A stretch of DNA of 33,536 nt from an uncultured Gammaproteobacteria bacterium (GTDB taxonomy: Bacteria > Pseudomonadota > Gammaproteobacteria > Nitrosococcales > Methylophagaceae), in NCBI GenBank assembly GCA_937900515.1, contig CALCCU010000087.1, positions 1 through 33,536 of the forward strand, read 5' to 3'. Each line of letters begins with the position of its first letter. The first letter of the stretch is position 1. The notes under the pieces were generated by a model, which saw nothing but the letters and a program-made list of their open reading frames with translations, did no database searches and was not told the origin of the DNA. Of the stretch, positions 9,641-17,970 are shown in pieces. A program made the position numbers and the translations under genes.

Positions 9641-9643
9641 GTT

Positions 9644-10210
9644 TTGCAACACCATCATCCAGACCTTTTACTTAGTGATAATAGTTTATTTGTCGTTATT
9701 GATATTCAAGAGCGTCTGGTTGCAGCCATGCCTAATGATGTTGCTCAAAGGACGATTAAGCAAACAGGTCGACTTCTGACGGCAGCTACACAGCTAGATA
9801 TTCCTGTTCTAATTACAGAGCAATACCCAAGAGGATTGGGATCTACCTTGAGTCAATTAACGGAGAAAGCTGACTCAGTAACAGTAATAGACAAAACCAG
9901 TTTTTCTTGTGCCAAGGTAGATGGATTTATGCAGCAGCTTGATGCGATGGAACGTCAACAAGTCATCCTTTCAGGTATGGAAAGTCATATTTGTATATTG
10001 CAAACAGCACTGGATTTAAAGGCAAAAGGCGTACAAGTCTTTGTGGTTGAAGATGCTGTATGTTCGCGGACACAAACTAACAACCTAAATGCTATTAAGC
10101 GAATGCAGCAAGCAGGTATTATCATAACAAGCATGGAGTCAGTATTATTCGAATGGTTGGCCGATGCAAAACATGCTGACTTTAAAACCTTATCGAAATT
10201 AGTTATATAA
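9644..10210 (+). CDS. Isochorismatase-fold cysteine hydrolase
   Basis: A 188-residue cytoplasmic protein of the isochorismatase/YcaC family. The Asp-Lys-Cys triad is visible: Asp20 in VVIDIQER, Lys84 in VIDKTSF and Cys117 in SHICILQ. The start is TTG, three bases after the tolC stop codon; no ATG or GTG lies before the catalytic Asp, which makes the TTG necessary. The family covers hydrolases of small amides and carbamates as well as proteins of unknown substrate. Placement right after tolC suggests co-transcription but does not reveal the substrate. Confidence 0.88.
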   Translation: MQHHHPDLLLSDNSLFVVIDIQERLVAAMPNDVAQRTIKQTGRLLTAATQLDIPVLITEQYPRGLGSTLSQLTEKADSVTVIDKTSFSCAKVDGFMQQLDAMERQQVILSGMESHICILQTALDLKAKGVQVFVVEDAVCSRTQTNNLNAIKRMQQAGIIITSMESVLFEWLADAKHADFKTLSKLVI

Positions 10211-10229
10211 AGCATAGATAAAAGTATCG

Positions 10230-10598
10230 ATGAAGTTCTCCTTAGCCATAATCACATTATTAGTTTCTATCAATGCCTCGGCATTTAATTTAGATGCTGA
10301 ATTAGCGCCATTAGTGAAAAAGGTAAAGGGCTGTGTAGTGAAACAAATGGGCGATTCAGCATTACTTTCCCCTGAATTCAAAGAAATGATGGCGAATGGC
10401 CTAGTGGATTCAATGTATGCAGAATTAATAAAATCTTTGACAGTGTCACCAACAGATATTCCGCCTGAGTTTCAAGCTGATACTAAAGCTTGCATCGGCA
10501 GTGTAATGCCTGTCAGTTGTGACATATTATTGAGTGAACAAGTAAATACTAAACCCTGTCAAACGCTGCAGGACAAAGCACAGAAATATCAAAAATAA
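10230..10598 (+). CDS. Small secreted protein with four cysteines, unknown
   Basis: I do not recognise this 122-residue protein. It has a clear signal peptide (residues 1-18, ending NASA), so the mature form of about 104 residues should be periplasmic. Four cysteines (KGCVV, KACIG, VSCDI, KPCQT) could form two disulfides. The rest is mostly charged and predicted helical, with no heme CxxCH motif. It follows the isochorismatase gene by 19 bases on the same strand and may be the last gene of that unit. It ends three bases before the stop of the convergent radical SAM gene. The signal peptide and clean frame make a real gene likely. Confidence 0.75.
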   Translation: MKFSLAIITLLVSINASAFNLDAELAPLVKKVKGCVVKQMGDSALLSPEFKEMMANGLVDSMYAELIKSLTVSPTDIPPEFQADTKACIGSVMPVSCDILLSEQVNTKPCQTLQDKAQKYQK

Positions 10599-10601
10599 CG
10601 A

Positions 10602-12113
10602 TTAGTTATGCATTAACTGACGCTTATTGGCGACACCTTGTTTACTCGCTTTTTTGGCGACAGTAGTCTGTTCATAACCAGGAATACCTTTAAGTTTAGC
10701 CCGTTCAAAATCTAGGGCTAAGTGCTCCTTAACTACCTCAATACTTAAGTTAAATTGAGTCGTTAAGATTTCATAGAGCAGTTCAAACAATCGTTTTAGA
10801 GCGATCTTCCATGTGCTTCCAGCTAGTAAAAATAATTCATCTGATAACTGCATGAAGTTTTTGAATGGCTGTTCAGAAAGAATCAAGGGTAAGGTGTTCG
10901 TAAAACGGCCAGAGTTACCAATCATATCCCAGAAGCGAGCAAAACGGTTAACACGCTGCATTTCAGTAAATGAAATGTCTTTAGTCGTTAATATATTGTA
11001 GGGAGCCTCAGGGTTGTAACGTAGCTGATAGGTTTCATTATGACGGTTGAGTGGAGCACCTCGTAAGCGCTTTAATATGCCCATTTGAATTTCATGCGGC
11101 TTAAGAGCCACTAACTGATCAAAGCTATCGCCAAAATTATCTAGAGTATCACTAGGTAGGCCAAAAATAAGATCGGTATGGAGATGAGCACCTGTATTTT
11201 CACGTAGCCAAAGTAGGTTTTGTTTTGTTTTCTCATTGTTTTGTTTGCGGCTAATCAGATCTTGAATTTCAGGATCAAACGTTTGCACACCAATCTCAAA
11301 TTGTAAGCTATGTTTAGGGAAACGTTGTAAAGCCTCTTTTAACTTGTCTGGTAAATTATCAGGCACTACTTCAAAGTGTAAATATAGATCATCAGTCATT
11401 CTTTCTAAGAAGAATTCTAAGATGGCAATACTGGTGCTTATTTTCAGGTTAAAGGTGCGGTCAATAAATTTAAAGTTACGCACGCCACGAGCTAACAATG
11501 AATCCATTGCATCAAAAAAGGGTTGTAGAGAAAATGCTTTAACTGTTTTATCTAATGCCGATAAACAAAACTCGCACTTGAATGGACAGCCTCGCGAGGC
11601 TTCAACATAAATAAGACGGTTACGAATATCTTCATCACTATAGTATTCATAAGGTAAAACTAATGATTCTAGCGGTGCAGCTTCACCTGTAATAAACTTT
11701 TGTTCTGGTAGATCCTGATTCAGTAATTGCTGACATAACCGTGGCAGACTGAGTTCACCAGGACCAGAAATAACATAGTCAGCAATGTCTGTCACTGGCG
11801 GCACGTCTGGGTGATGACTGACTTCTGGTCCGCCCAGTACAATAATGACGTCGGGTGAAATTTGCTTGATCATTGCAACGACGTTATTTACTTCGCTAAC
11901 ATTCCAGATATAAACACTAAAACCAATGATTTTAGGATTATCGGCTAGTAACTGCTCGACAATATTAATCGGCAACTCTTGTATCGTGAATTCGATGATG
12001 GTGGTCTGCTGCTGCAGTTTGCCAAAATTTGCGAATAGATAACGTAAGCCAAATGCAGTGTGCATATAGCGAGCATTAAGGGTGCTGAGAATAATATTAG
12101 ATTTAAGTGACAT
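10602..12113 (-). CDS. B12-binding radical SAM protein (DUF4080 type)
   Basis: A 503-residue enzyme with an N-terminal cobalamin-binding domain (about residues 5-130, with VLGGPEVSHHP) and a radical SAM domain with CxxxCxxC at Cys176, Cys180 and Cys183. The C-terminal region from about 390 fits the DUF4080 extension. The VSHH segment differs from the DxHxxG of base-off B12 enzymes, so the cobalamin may bind base-on. B12-dependent radical SAM enzymes usually methylate unactivated carbons or rearrange rings, but this subfamily has no firmly assigned substrate. No peptide precursor or pathway gene lies beside it. It is divergent from the gpx gene. Confidence 0.9.
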   Translation of the reverse strand: MSLKSNIILSTLNARYMHTAFGLRYLFANFGKLQQQTTIIEFTIQELPINIVEQLLADNPKIIGFSVYIWNVSEVNNVVAMIKQISPDVIIVLGGPEVSHHPDVPPVTDIADYVISGPGELSLPRLCQQLLNQDLPEQKFITGEAAPLESLVLPYEYYSDEDIRNRLIYVEASRGCPFKCEFCLSALDKTVKAFSLQPFFDAMDSLLARGVRNFKFIDRTFNLKISTSIAILEFFLERMTDDLYLHFEVVPDNLPDKLKEALQRFPKHSLQFEIGVQTFDPEIQDLISRKQNNEKTKQNLLWLRENTGAHLHTDLIFGLPSDTLDNFGDSFDQLVALKPHEIQMGILKRLRGAPLNRHNETYQLRYNPEAPYNILTTKDISFTEMQRVNRFARFWDMIGNSGRFTNTLPLILSEQPFKNFMQLSDELFLLAGSTWKIALKRLFELLYEILTTQFNLSIEVVKEHLALDFERAKLKGIPGYEQTTVAKKASKQGVANKRQLMHN

Positions 12114-12175
12114 CGAACTATTTTATCTTACATAGGTCAATAACAGCAGATAAATGTCATGCAAGGAGAAATGAC

Positions 12176-12652
12176 ATGTCAGTAATTTATGACTTTTCAA
12201 TAAATAGCCTTCAAGGTAAGCGGGTCGATTTATCGTTATTTAAGGATAAAGTTATTTTGATCGTGAATACCGCTAGCCAATGTGGGTTTACCCCTCAATA
12301 TGAAGGTTTACAAGAATTACACGATAAATATAAAGAGCAGGGCTTGGTAGTAATAGGATTTCCTTGTAACCAATTTGGCAAGCAAGAACCGGGTGATGCG
12401 AAAGTAATCTCTGAAGGTTGCCTTATTAATTATGGTGTCGACTTTTTGATGTCTGAAAAAGTAGAGGTGAATGGAGCTGGCAGTCACCCTATATTTACCT
12501 ACCTAGAAGACTCGCTACCAGGTGTGTTTGGTAATAATATTAAGTGGAACTTCACTAAATTTCTTATAGGGCGTGATGGCAAACCACTTCAACGCTTCGC
12601 GCCAATTACCCAACCCAAAAAGCTGGAAAAATATCTTAAACAAGCCCTCTAG
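12176..12652 (+). CDS. Glutathione peroxidase family protein, cysteine type
   Basis: A thiol peroxidase that reduces hydroperoxides. The peroxidatic residue is Cys36 in NTASQCGFTPQY, a cysteine in place of selenocysteine. The family blocks GFPCNQFGKQEP and KWNFTKFL supply the Gln, Trp and Asn of the catalytic tetrad. The 158-residue length is normal for bacterial BtuE-like enzymes, many of which use thioredoxin rather than glutathione. A longer frame opens at 12107, but AAGGAG at 12163-12168 is seven bases before the ATG at 12176, which also matches the family N-terminus. It is cytoplasmic and monocistronic, with a hairpin after it. Confidence 0.95.
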   Translation: MSVIYDFSINSLQGKRVDLSLFKDKVILIVNTASQCGFTPQYEGLQELHDKYKEQGLVVIGFPCNQFGKQEPGDAKVISEGCLINYGVDFLMSEKVEVNGAGSHPIFTYLEDSLPGVFGNNIKWNFTKFLIGRDGKPLQRFAPITQPKKLEKYLKQAL

Positions 12653-12677
12653 GTGTAGAGTGGTTTTGAAGGAAAGA

Positions 12678-12703
12678 GGAGAAGGGCATTGCACCCTATC
12701 TCC
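12678..12703. terminator. Hairpin between the convergent gpx and small membrane protein genes
   Basis: GGAGAAGGG (12678-12686) pairs with CCCT and TCTCC (12694-12703) across a 7-base loop, with one bulged A. This gives nine pairs, 26 bases after the gpx stop. The T-rich tail on either side is weak. It lies between two converging genes and could serve both strands. Confidence 0.45.
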
Positions 12704-12728
12704 TTCAATTCAGTTAATTGAGCAGCAT

Positions 12729-13001
12729 CTATTCGCGTAACCATTCCCATGAATGCATGACTTCATTTTCATGGTTATAGGTTTGTTTATACCATTGAAT
12801 GCACATTTTAGCGGCTAACATCAATAACATCAGCACCCATAAAGACAAAAGTGAGGACATGCTGACCAAAGCCACATACCATAAATAGTGAGCGAGAGTA
12901 GTTTCGATGATAACACTAGTCGACGAGATCAATAGTGAACCGATGCTACTAAGCGTTAATACAAGAATGAGCTTATTAAGGAATTTATTTTGTATTGCCA
13001 T
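12729..13001 (-). CDS. Small membrane protein with two spans, unknown
   Basis: I do not recognise this 90-residue protein. It has two hydrophobic stretches (about residues 12-33 and 38-64), then a charged tail with two Trp residues, so it should be a two-span inner-membrane protein. Evidence that it is real: a near-perfect ribosome-binding site (TAAGGAGG) upstream of the ATG, and a promoter-like pair with a 14-base palindrome in its spacer immediately before. It is transcribed alone. Function unknown. Confidence 0.7.
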   Translation of the reverse strand: MAIQNKFLNKLILVLTLSSIGSLLISSTSVIIETTLAHYLWYVALVSMSSLLSLWVLMLLMLAAKMCIQWYKQTYNHENEVMHSWEWLRE

Positions 13002-13021
13002 AGTTCATTACCTCCTTAGTT

Positions 13022-13050
13022 AAAATAGCTGACTATAGTCAGGCTGTGAA
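13022..13050 (-). promoter_or_regulatory. Candidate promoter with a perfect palindrome in its spacer
   Basis: Read on the minus strand, TTCACA (13050-13045) and TATTTT (13027-13022) are separated by exactly 17 bases. The perfect 14-base palindrome CTGACTATAGTCAG (13029-13042) lies entirely within that spacer. Transcription would start just before the strong ribosome-binding site of the small membrane protein gene. A palindrome there is the position expected of a repressor or MerR-type operator, but no regulator gene is nearby. Confidence 0.45.
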
Positions 13051-13270
13051 GTTCAGATTTAAGGTGATTTATAATTAATTGGGATGACCACTATTCTGAC
13101 TTTTTGATTAACAGATTAGCTCGGCAAGATGAAATCAAGCTGAACTTGGTAATAAAATTTGTTTTTATATAGACTAAATTGATCAGTGAAATTGCGGCAA
13201 ATATGCCACTGGGGGTATCGACTGTAAAACTGACGATGTCTAAGCGACAAATAAGAAATGCCGAGTTAAA

Positions 13271-13924
13271 TTACAAGTTATTAATAGTCAAGTAACTATC
13301 TATTTCAGAGATGGTATTTTTACCAGGCGTTAATATATTGGCTATATCTAAGGCTGCTACTAATTGATTAAGCGCATTTTGGTCTGCTTTGGGTAAGGAC
13401 TGTGTAGAAGAATCAATATAGCTTTGTAGTTGTTTACTAATTTGAACGATATTTATATTTTTACTGTTGTCAGTTGGGTTGTTAAAGTCATCAAGTACCG
13501 TTTTAGCTTGCTGTAAAATATCAATGAGTGAATTATTAGGATCGACTTTTTTTACCGATGCGGTAAAGTCATCAATAAATTTGGATAGCTCATCCACGCT
13601 GGCAGCACTATCGTCAGACTCGCGAGTCACCGCTTTTGCACCTAATTTACTTGCTTCATCAGGTGTTATAAATCCGAACTCTTCTAGTCGTTGGATGAAT
13701 CCTGGCGTGATCGAGAATGATTCAATGCCAGCAGAAAAAAACTCTTCATTTAATTGTTGAATTTTTTGAGCTCGGGTGGAGATTTCTACTTGCTCACCTT
13801 TTACTGTTTTTTCAGTACTATTACTAGCAGCAGTTTGTGTCTTCACGACGGAGTTACTTTGCTGGGCCGCAGTTGTTTGGTTTTGATTGATTTGACTCGA
13901 TGTCGCTGAATTAATAGTCGTCAT
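13271..13924 (-). CDS. Unknown protein with a disordered Ser/Thr/Gln/Asn-rich N-terminus
   Basis: I do not recognise this 217-residue protein. The first 45 residues are low-complexity (Thr, Ser, Asn, Gln) with no signal peptide. Next comes VEISTRAQKIQQLNEEFF, which resembles a short motif seen in FlgM and some flagellum-associated proteins. The rest is acidic and helical, with TPDEASKLG and the end NTISEIDSYLTINNL. No flagellar gene lies in the window, so the resemblance is weak evidence. An AAGG ribosome-binding site precedes the ATG. It stands apart from both neighbours by over 100 bases and is probably transcribed alone. Confidence 0.65.
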   Translation of the reverse strand: MTTINSATSSQINQNQTTAAQQSNSVVKTQTAASNSTEKTVKGEQVEISTRAQKIQQLNEEFFSAGIESFSITPGFIQRLEEFGFITPDEASKLGAKAVTRESDDSAASVDELSKFIDDFTASVKKVDPNNSLIDILQQAKTVLDDFNNPTDNSKNINIVQISKQLQSYIDSSTQSLPKADQNALNQLVAALDIANILTPGKNTISEIDSYLTINNL

Positions 13925-14012
13925 TACTCGTATACCTTATTTTTGACACACGGAGTAATTAGCAACTTATATGCCTGTATTTTTCCTAATACAAGCCTTA
14001 CCGCCTAGTTTT

Positions 14013-14036
14013 AAAAAAGCTATAACTAACTTAGCT
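14013..14036 (-). terminator. Weak candidate terminator downstream of sbcB
   Basis: On the minus strand, AGCTA (14036-14032) and TAGCT (14022-14018) form a 5-bp stem with a 9-base loop, followed directly by a run of T (14017-14013). The stem is short, so this is a weak call. It lies 11 bases after the sbcB stop, where a terminator would be expected. Confidence 0.35.
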
Positions 14037-14046
14037 AAGCCATTAA

Positions 14047-15474
14047 TCAGTTTTTAAGTTTATTTCCATATTCTTCTAACTGATTCAAAACTAATCTCTT
14101 CTCAGCCGAACTAGTTTCTTGTCGACATGTTTCAATTTCTTCAAAAAACCTCGAAAAGGTCAAAATCTTACTATTAGACTCATCTGTTAAACGTTGCTGA
14201 CGATATTGCTGCCACTGCTCTTGCTCATCTGTTGATAAACTCTCCGGCCAATTTCTCGCACGATATCGAAATAACATCTCAGGCAAGCGAGCATCATCAA
14301 ACGGAATTGACATGGTTTTCAATATGGAAGGCTCAGCTTCTCGGATCATTTCCATCTTACGTTTATCATTACCACTGAAAAAGCCACCACCATACAAATT
14401 AGCATCAGGGTCATCATTGGCTTCATAGTCTGGTTTGGTGAAGATAGCATTAATTTTTTCAGTTAAATCACCCGCGGCATTGAGCTGTTGCAGATGAGCG
14501 TAATGTTGTTCACGATCGATTTCTAAACGTTGAGCCGCCTCAGCATTTAATGTACTTTCTGGAACCACTACCGGGCATTTATTAATATGTATTGTTTTAA
14601 GTGCGGGTCGAGATACGCCTTCCGGAAGCTCTTTAAACCGTGTGTATAAACGCTCACGTAATGTATCGGCATCTAGGTTTATTAGATCGCTCGGGTCATG
14701 GCGTAAATCATAAACAATGATGCCGTTATTATTCGTCGGATCTTGAGCGATAGGAACCACTAAAGCCGTGCCACAGTATTCGCTGGGGTACATGCGTGAC
14801 ACATGAATTACAGGTGTGCGATCACGAAGATTTAATAAGGGTGCCACTGCATTTTTTTGACGATGTTGAAATACATAGTCATACAGTTTGGGCTGTGCTG
14901 TTTTAATTAGCTTTGCAACAGCGATGGTAGCTTTTACATCTACTAATGCATCATGAGCACCAGCGTGTTCAATGCCGTTAGCTGCAGTAAGAGCTTCTAG
15001 TCTAAAGCTCGGCTTACCGGCTTCGCTATCAGGCCAGTTAATTCCTTCTGGACGTAAAGCTCTTGTAAGACGAGCCATATCAATGATGTCCCAACGTGAG
15101 TTACCATTTTGCCATTCGCGTCCATACGCATCGTAAAAATTACGATATAAAGTGAAGCGAGTAAACTCATCATCGAAACGTAAGCTGTTATAACCAACAC
15201 CACAGGTATTGGGCTGGGAAAATTCATTATGAATTTGTTTGATAAACTCAGCCTCAGTTATGCCTTTTTCATTGGCTTCCTGTGGCGTAATACCTGTGAC
15301 TAAACAAGCATACGGTGAGGGTAGGCTATCATCGGCTTGTTTACAATAAATCATCAGCGGATTACCAATAATATTTAAATCTTCATCGGTGCGAATTCCT
15401 GCAAATTGCGAGGGGCGATCATAACGAGGATCAATGCCAAAGGTTTCGTAATCGTGCCAGTACAGTGTGCTCAT
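14047..15474 (-). CDS. sbcB: Exodeoxyribonuclease I
   Basis: ExoI degrades single-stranded DNA from the 3' end in mismatch repair and recombination. It is a DEDDh exonuclease: Asp8 and Glu10 in HDYETFG, Asp in NSLRFDDEF and the His and Asp in GAHDALVDVKATI. The SH3-like and helical C-terminal regions characteristic of SbcB follow, including FFSGNDKRKM and LPEMLFRYRARNWPE. The 475 residues equal E. coli SbcB. A TAGGAA site lies before the ATG. It lies 47 bases downstream of the DNA ligase gene on the same strand, with which it may share transcription. Confidence 0.97.
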   Translation of the reverse strand: MSTLYWHDYETFGIDPRYDRPSQFAGIRTDEDLNIIGNPLMIYCKQADDSLPSPYACLVTGITPQEANEKGITEAEFIKQIHNEFSQPNTCGVGYNSLRFDDEFTRFTLYRNFYDAYGREWQNGNSRWDIIDMARLTRALRPEGINWPDSEAGKPSFRLEALTAANGIEHAGAHDALVDVKATIAVAKLIKTAQPKLYDYVFQHRQKNAVAPLLNLRDRTPVIHVSRMYPSEYCGTALVVPIAQDPTNNNGIIVYDLRHDPSDLINLDADTLRERLYTRFKELPEGVSRPALKTIHINKCPVVVPESTLNAEAAQRLEIDREQHYAHLQQLNAAGDLTEKINAIFTKPDYEANDDPDANLYGGGFFSGNDKRKMEMIREAEPSILKTMSIPFDDARLPEMLFRYRARNWPESLSTDEQEQWQQYRQQRLTDESNSKILTFSRFFEEIETCRQETSSAEKRLVLNQLEEYGNKLKN

Positions 15475-15521
15475 GATTTATTTCCTATGCTAGTCGCAAG
15501 GTTTACATATTAAGGATATTG

Positions 15522-16361
15522 TTATTCTACGGGTCTTTCACGCATAAATACTGGGAATCTTGGTATTTTATTTTTGGTGAGGCCGAAATATTTAAAGGTG
15601 ATAATACTACCAATTTTAGGTGGGTGTTGGCGTTGTTGGTCTGATAAGCCGGAGCCTATAAAAAAAGTCAGGCCCGATGCCAGTTTGCAGTGTAAAGCAC
15701 CCGTTTGTCCCTTGTATTTTCCTTTACCAGTTTTGTAGGCAATCACTATGCATTCCGTATCTTGATACTGTTTGACTTTTAATGCACCACTGGATCGACC
15801 TGTTTGATAGAGAGTCGCTGGTTTTCGAACGACTAATCCTTCACCTCCTAAAGCAATGACTCTGTTGAGTTCTGTTTGTAATTGTTCCGAGGAGTTAACT
15901 GTTGTTTGTGGAATGACTTTTAGAAATTTAGAGGGGTGTTTGTTTAGAAAATGTTTTAAAACTGACAGTCTAGCTAATAAGCTTCCTGGTTGATTAGGTA
16001 CTTCAAAAATATTGTAGCTGATGCTTTTCCAACGTTTGTCTGGTGTCTGAGTGCGAACGATTGAGCTAATGGTTTCGAAGTCATTACGGTGAGTCCATAA
16101 TTCGCCATCAATAGCGAAAGGCGGTAAGCTCTGGATAAACCAGTCAGGAGCAGCTATAGGATTACCTTTACGGGTTGTCAGTGTCCTACCATCCCAAATG
16201 GCTCGAATGCCATCGAGTTTTTCACTCATCAACCAACCTGTGACATCTTGCGATTTATCGTAGGTTTTAAGTAATAAAATCTCCATGTTTTGTGCATGAC
16301 ACAAAGGGCTAAAACATAGCAGTACTGTTAATAGCCCTTTAAAAATCCATTTAAATGTCAT
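15522..16361 (-). CDS. ligE: LigE-type ATP-dependent DNA ligase with signal peptide
   Basis: A minimal ATP-dependent DNA ligase. The adenylation motif is KLDGIR with Lys48 as the nucleotidyl acceptor, followed by the downstream motifs DGELW, GEGLVVRKP and ALKVKQY and a short OB domain. Residues 1-23 form a signal peptide (cut after CHA), so it should act in the periplasm, as proposed for Lig E in naturally competent proteobacteria. A longer frame begins at 16409 but overlaps hemL; the ATG at 16361 places the signal peptide at the N-terminus and is preferred. At 279 residues it matches Lig E. The replicative ligase would be NAD-dependent LigA elsewhere. Confidence 0.9.
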   Translation of the reverse strand: MTFKWIFKGLLTVLLCFSPLCHAQNMEILLLKTYDKSQDVTGWLMSEKLDGIRAIWDGRTLTTRKGNPIAAPDWFIQSLPPFAIDGELWTHRNDFETISSIVRTQTPDKRWKSISYNIFEVPNQPGSLLARLSVLKHFLNKHPSKFLKVIPQTTVNSSEQLQTELNRVIALGGEGLVVRKPATLYQTGRSSGALKVKQYQDTECIVIAYKTGKGKYKGQTGALHCKLASGLTFFIGSGLSDQQRQHPPKIGSIITFKYFGLTKNKIPRFPVFMRERPVE

Positions 16362-16377
16362 CGTAGCGCTTATTCTT

Positions 16378-17667
16378 TTATAGTGTTGCGAATACCTTTT
16401 CTGCAGCATCTAATGTAGCTTGAATTTCTGCTTCGCCATGAGCGGCTGAAACAAATCCCGCCTCATATGAGGAAGGGGCAAGATAAACACCTTGTTCTAA
16501 CATGCCGTGGAAGAATTTCTTGAAACGCTCTTGGTCGCATTTGCTGACTTGTTCGAAACCGGTCACTTGTTTTTCATCAGTGAAAAATATGCCGAACATC
16601 CCACCCACTTGATTAGTTGTGAGTGGAATACCAGCTTTATCAGCACGTTCTTGTAAACCATCAACCAGTGCTTTTGCAGTAGCTGATAAGTTTTTATGAA
16701 AGTCAGGTGCTTGTACCAATTTAAGGGTACTTAACCCAGCAGCCATGGCAACAGGGTTGCCTGATAATGTACCCGCTTGATAAACAGAGCCGAGTGGTGC
16801 AATACATTCCATTACTTCGCGTTTACCGCCAAAAGCACCAACAGGTAAACCACCACCCACAACTTTACCTAATGTTGTTAAGTCAGGTTTTACATCATAG
16901 TATTCTTGCGCGCCACCTAATGAAACACGAAAGCCAGTCATGACTTCATCAAAAATAAGTACGGCGCCGGATTGGTCGCAAATTTCACGTAAACCTTGTA
17001 AGAAACCATCTTCTGGTGGAATGCAATTCATATTGCCTGCAACAGGTTCAACAATGATGCAGGCAATTTGGTCGCCTAATTCGGCGAAGCATTCACGAAC
17101 TGAATCTAGATCATTATAGATAAGGGTTAGTGTATGCTCGGCAAGCGAAGCGGGTACACCAGCGGATGAAGGTTCGCCAAGGGTTAATGCGCCCGAACCT
17201 GCTTTCACTAGTAATGAATCTGCATGGCCATGATAGCAACCTTCGAATTTAACAATTTTGTCACGGCCAGTGTAACCACGCGCAAGACGAATGGCGCTCA
17301 TAGTCGCTTCTGTTCCAGAGCTCACCATGCGAACTAACTCCATTGAAGGCACTAGACGACAAAGTGTATTAGCCATTTCGATTTCGATTTCAGTCGGTGC
17401 ACCAAACCCTAAACCATGTGAAACTGATTCTTGTACAGCACTAATCACTTCAGGGTGTGCATGGCCTAAAATCATTGGCCCCCATGAGCCGATGTAATCG
17501 ATATAACGTTTACCTTCAGCATCGGTTATCCAGGCACCTTTACCTTCGCGGAAGAATATAGGATCGCCGCCTACACCTTTAAAGGCGCGTACAGGTGAAT
17601 TAACACCACCAGGAATATGGTTTTGGGCTTCTGAAAAAAGGTCGTGATTAGTATGTGTAGTTGTCAT
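16378..17667 (-). CDS. hemL: Glutamate-1-semialdehyde 2,1-aminomutase
   Basis: HemL converts glutamate-1-semialdehyde to 5-aminolevulinate, the C5-route precursor of heme and, further on, cobalamin. It is a class III PLP aminotransferase. The PLP lysine is Lys268 in [17 protein letters not shown]; the VIFDEV-like motif is [12 protein letters not shown], and the N-terminus has [16 protein letters not shown]. The 429 residues equal the usual length. It is the first gene of a minus-strand run with the DNA ligase 16 bases downstream. Heme demand is high here, since the window also encodes cytochrome bd and a c-type heme protein. Confidence 0.98.
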   Translation of the reverse strand: MTTTHTNHDLFSEAQNHIPGGVNSPVRAFKGVGGDPIFFREGKGAWITDAEGKRYIDYIGSWGPMILGHAHPEVISAVQESVSHGLGFGAPTEIEIEMANTLCRLVPSMELVRMVSSGTEATMSAIRLARGYTGRDKIVKFEGCYHGHADSLLVKAGSGALTLGEPSSAGVPASLAEHTLTLIYNDLDSVRECFAELGDQIACIIVEPVAGNMNCIPPEDGFLQGLREICDQSGAVLIFDEVMTGFRVSLGGAQEYYDVKPDLTTLGKVVGGGLPVGAFGGKREVMECIAPLGSVYQAGTLSGNPVAMAAGLSTLKLVQAPDFHKNLSATAKALVDGLQERADKAGIPLTTNQVGGMFGIFFTDEKQVTGFEQVSKCDQERFKKFFHGMLEQGVYLAPSSYEAGFVSAAHGEAEIQATLDAAEKVFATL

Positions 17668-17970
17668 GAGGAACCGTAATCTCGTTATATGTTAGGCGAA
17701 TTAATAAGCTAACTTATGATTATATATTACCGTGATAATTTCTGGGGGAATCGAGTGACTAACTCTTCTAATAATACAGATACAAATGAGCTATGACGAA
17801 ACGCGTATAGCGGTATTTATAATAGTTAACTTTGATGGTTGTACTACTTGACTCGTCGCTATAGGTCTAATCTTTTTGGAATAGAATCAAAAAAGTAAGC
17901 CTTATTAGGTGAACAAGTTTGAAGATATGCGATAATCGCGATTTATGATTAAGAATAGTACCAACCTATT
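17668..17970. other. Divergent intergenic region between hemL and the sensor kinase gene
   Basis: This 303-base AT-rich stretch should hold the hemL promoter (minus) and the kinase promoter (plus). TATAAT occurs on the minus strand at 17724-17719 and on the plus strand at 17818-17823, both without a convincing -35 element. A small dyad, GCGA-TAA-TCGC, lies about 40 bases before the kinase gene. I see no open frame or RNA gene in it. Confidence 0.4.
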
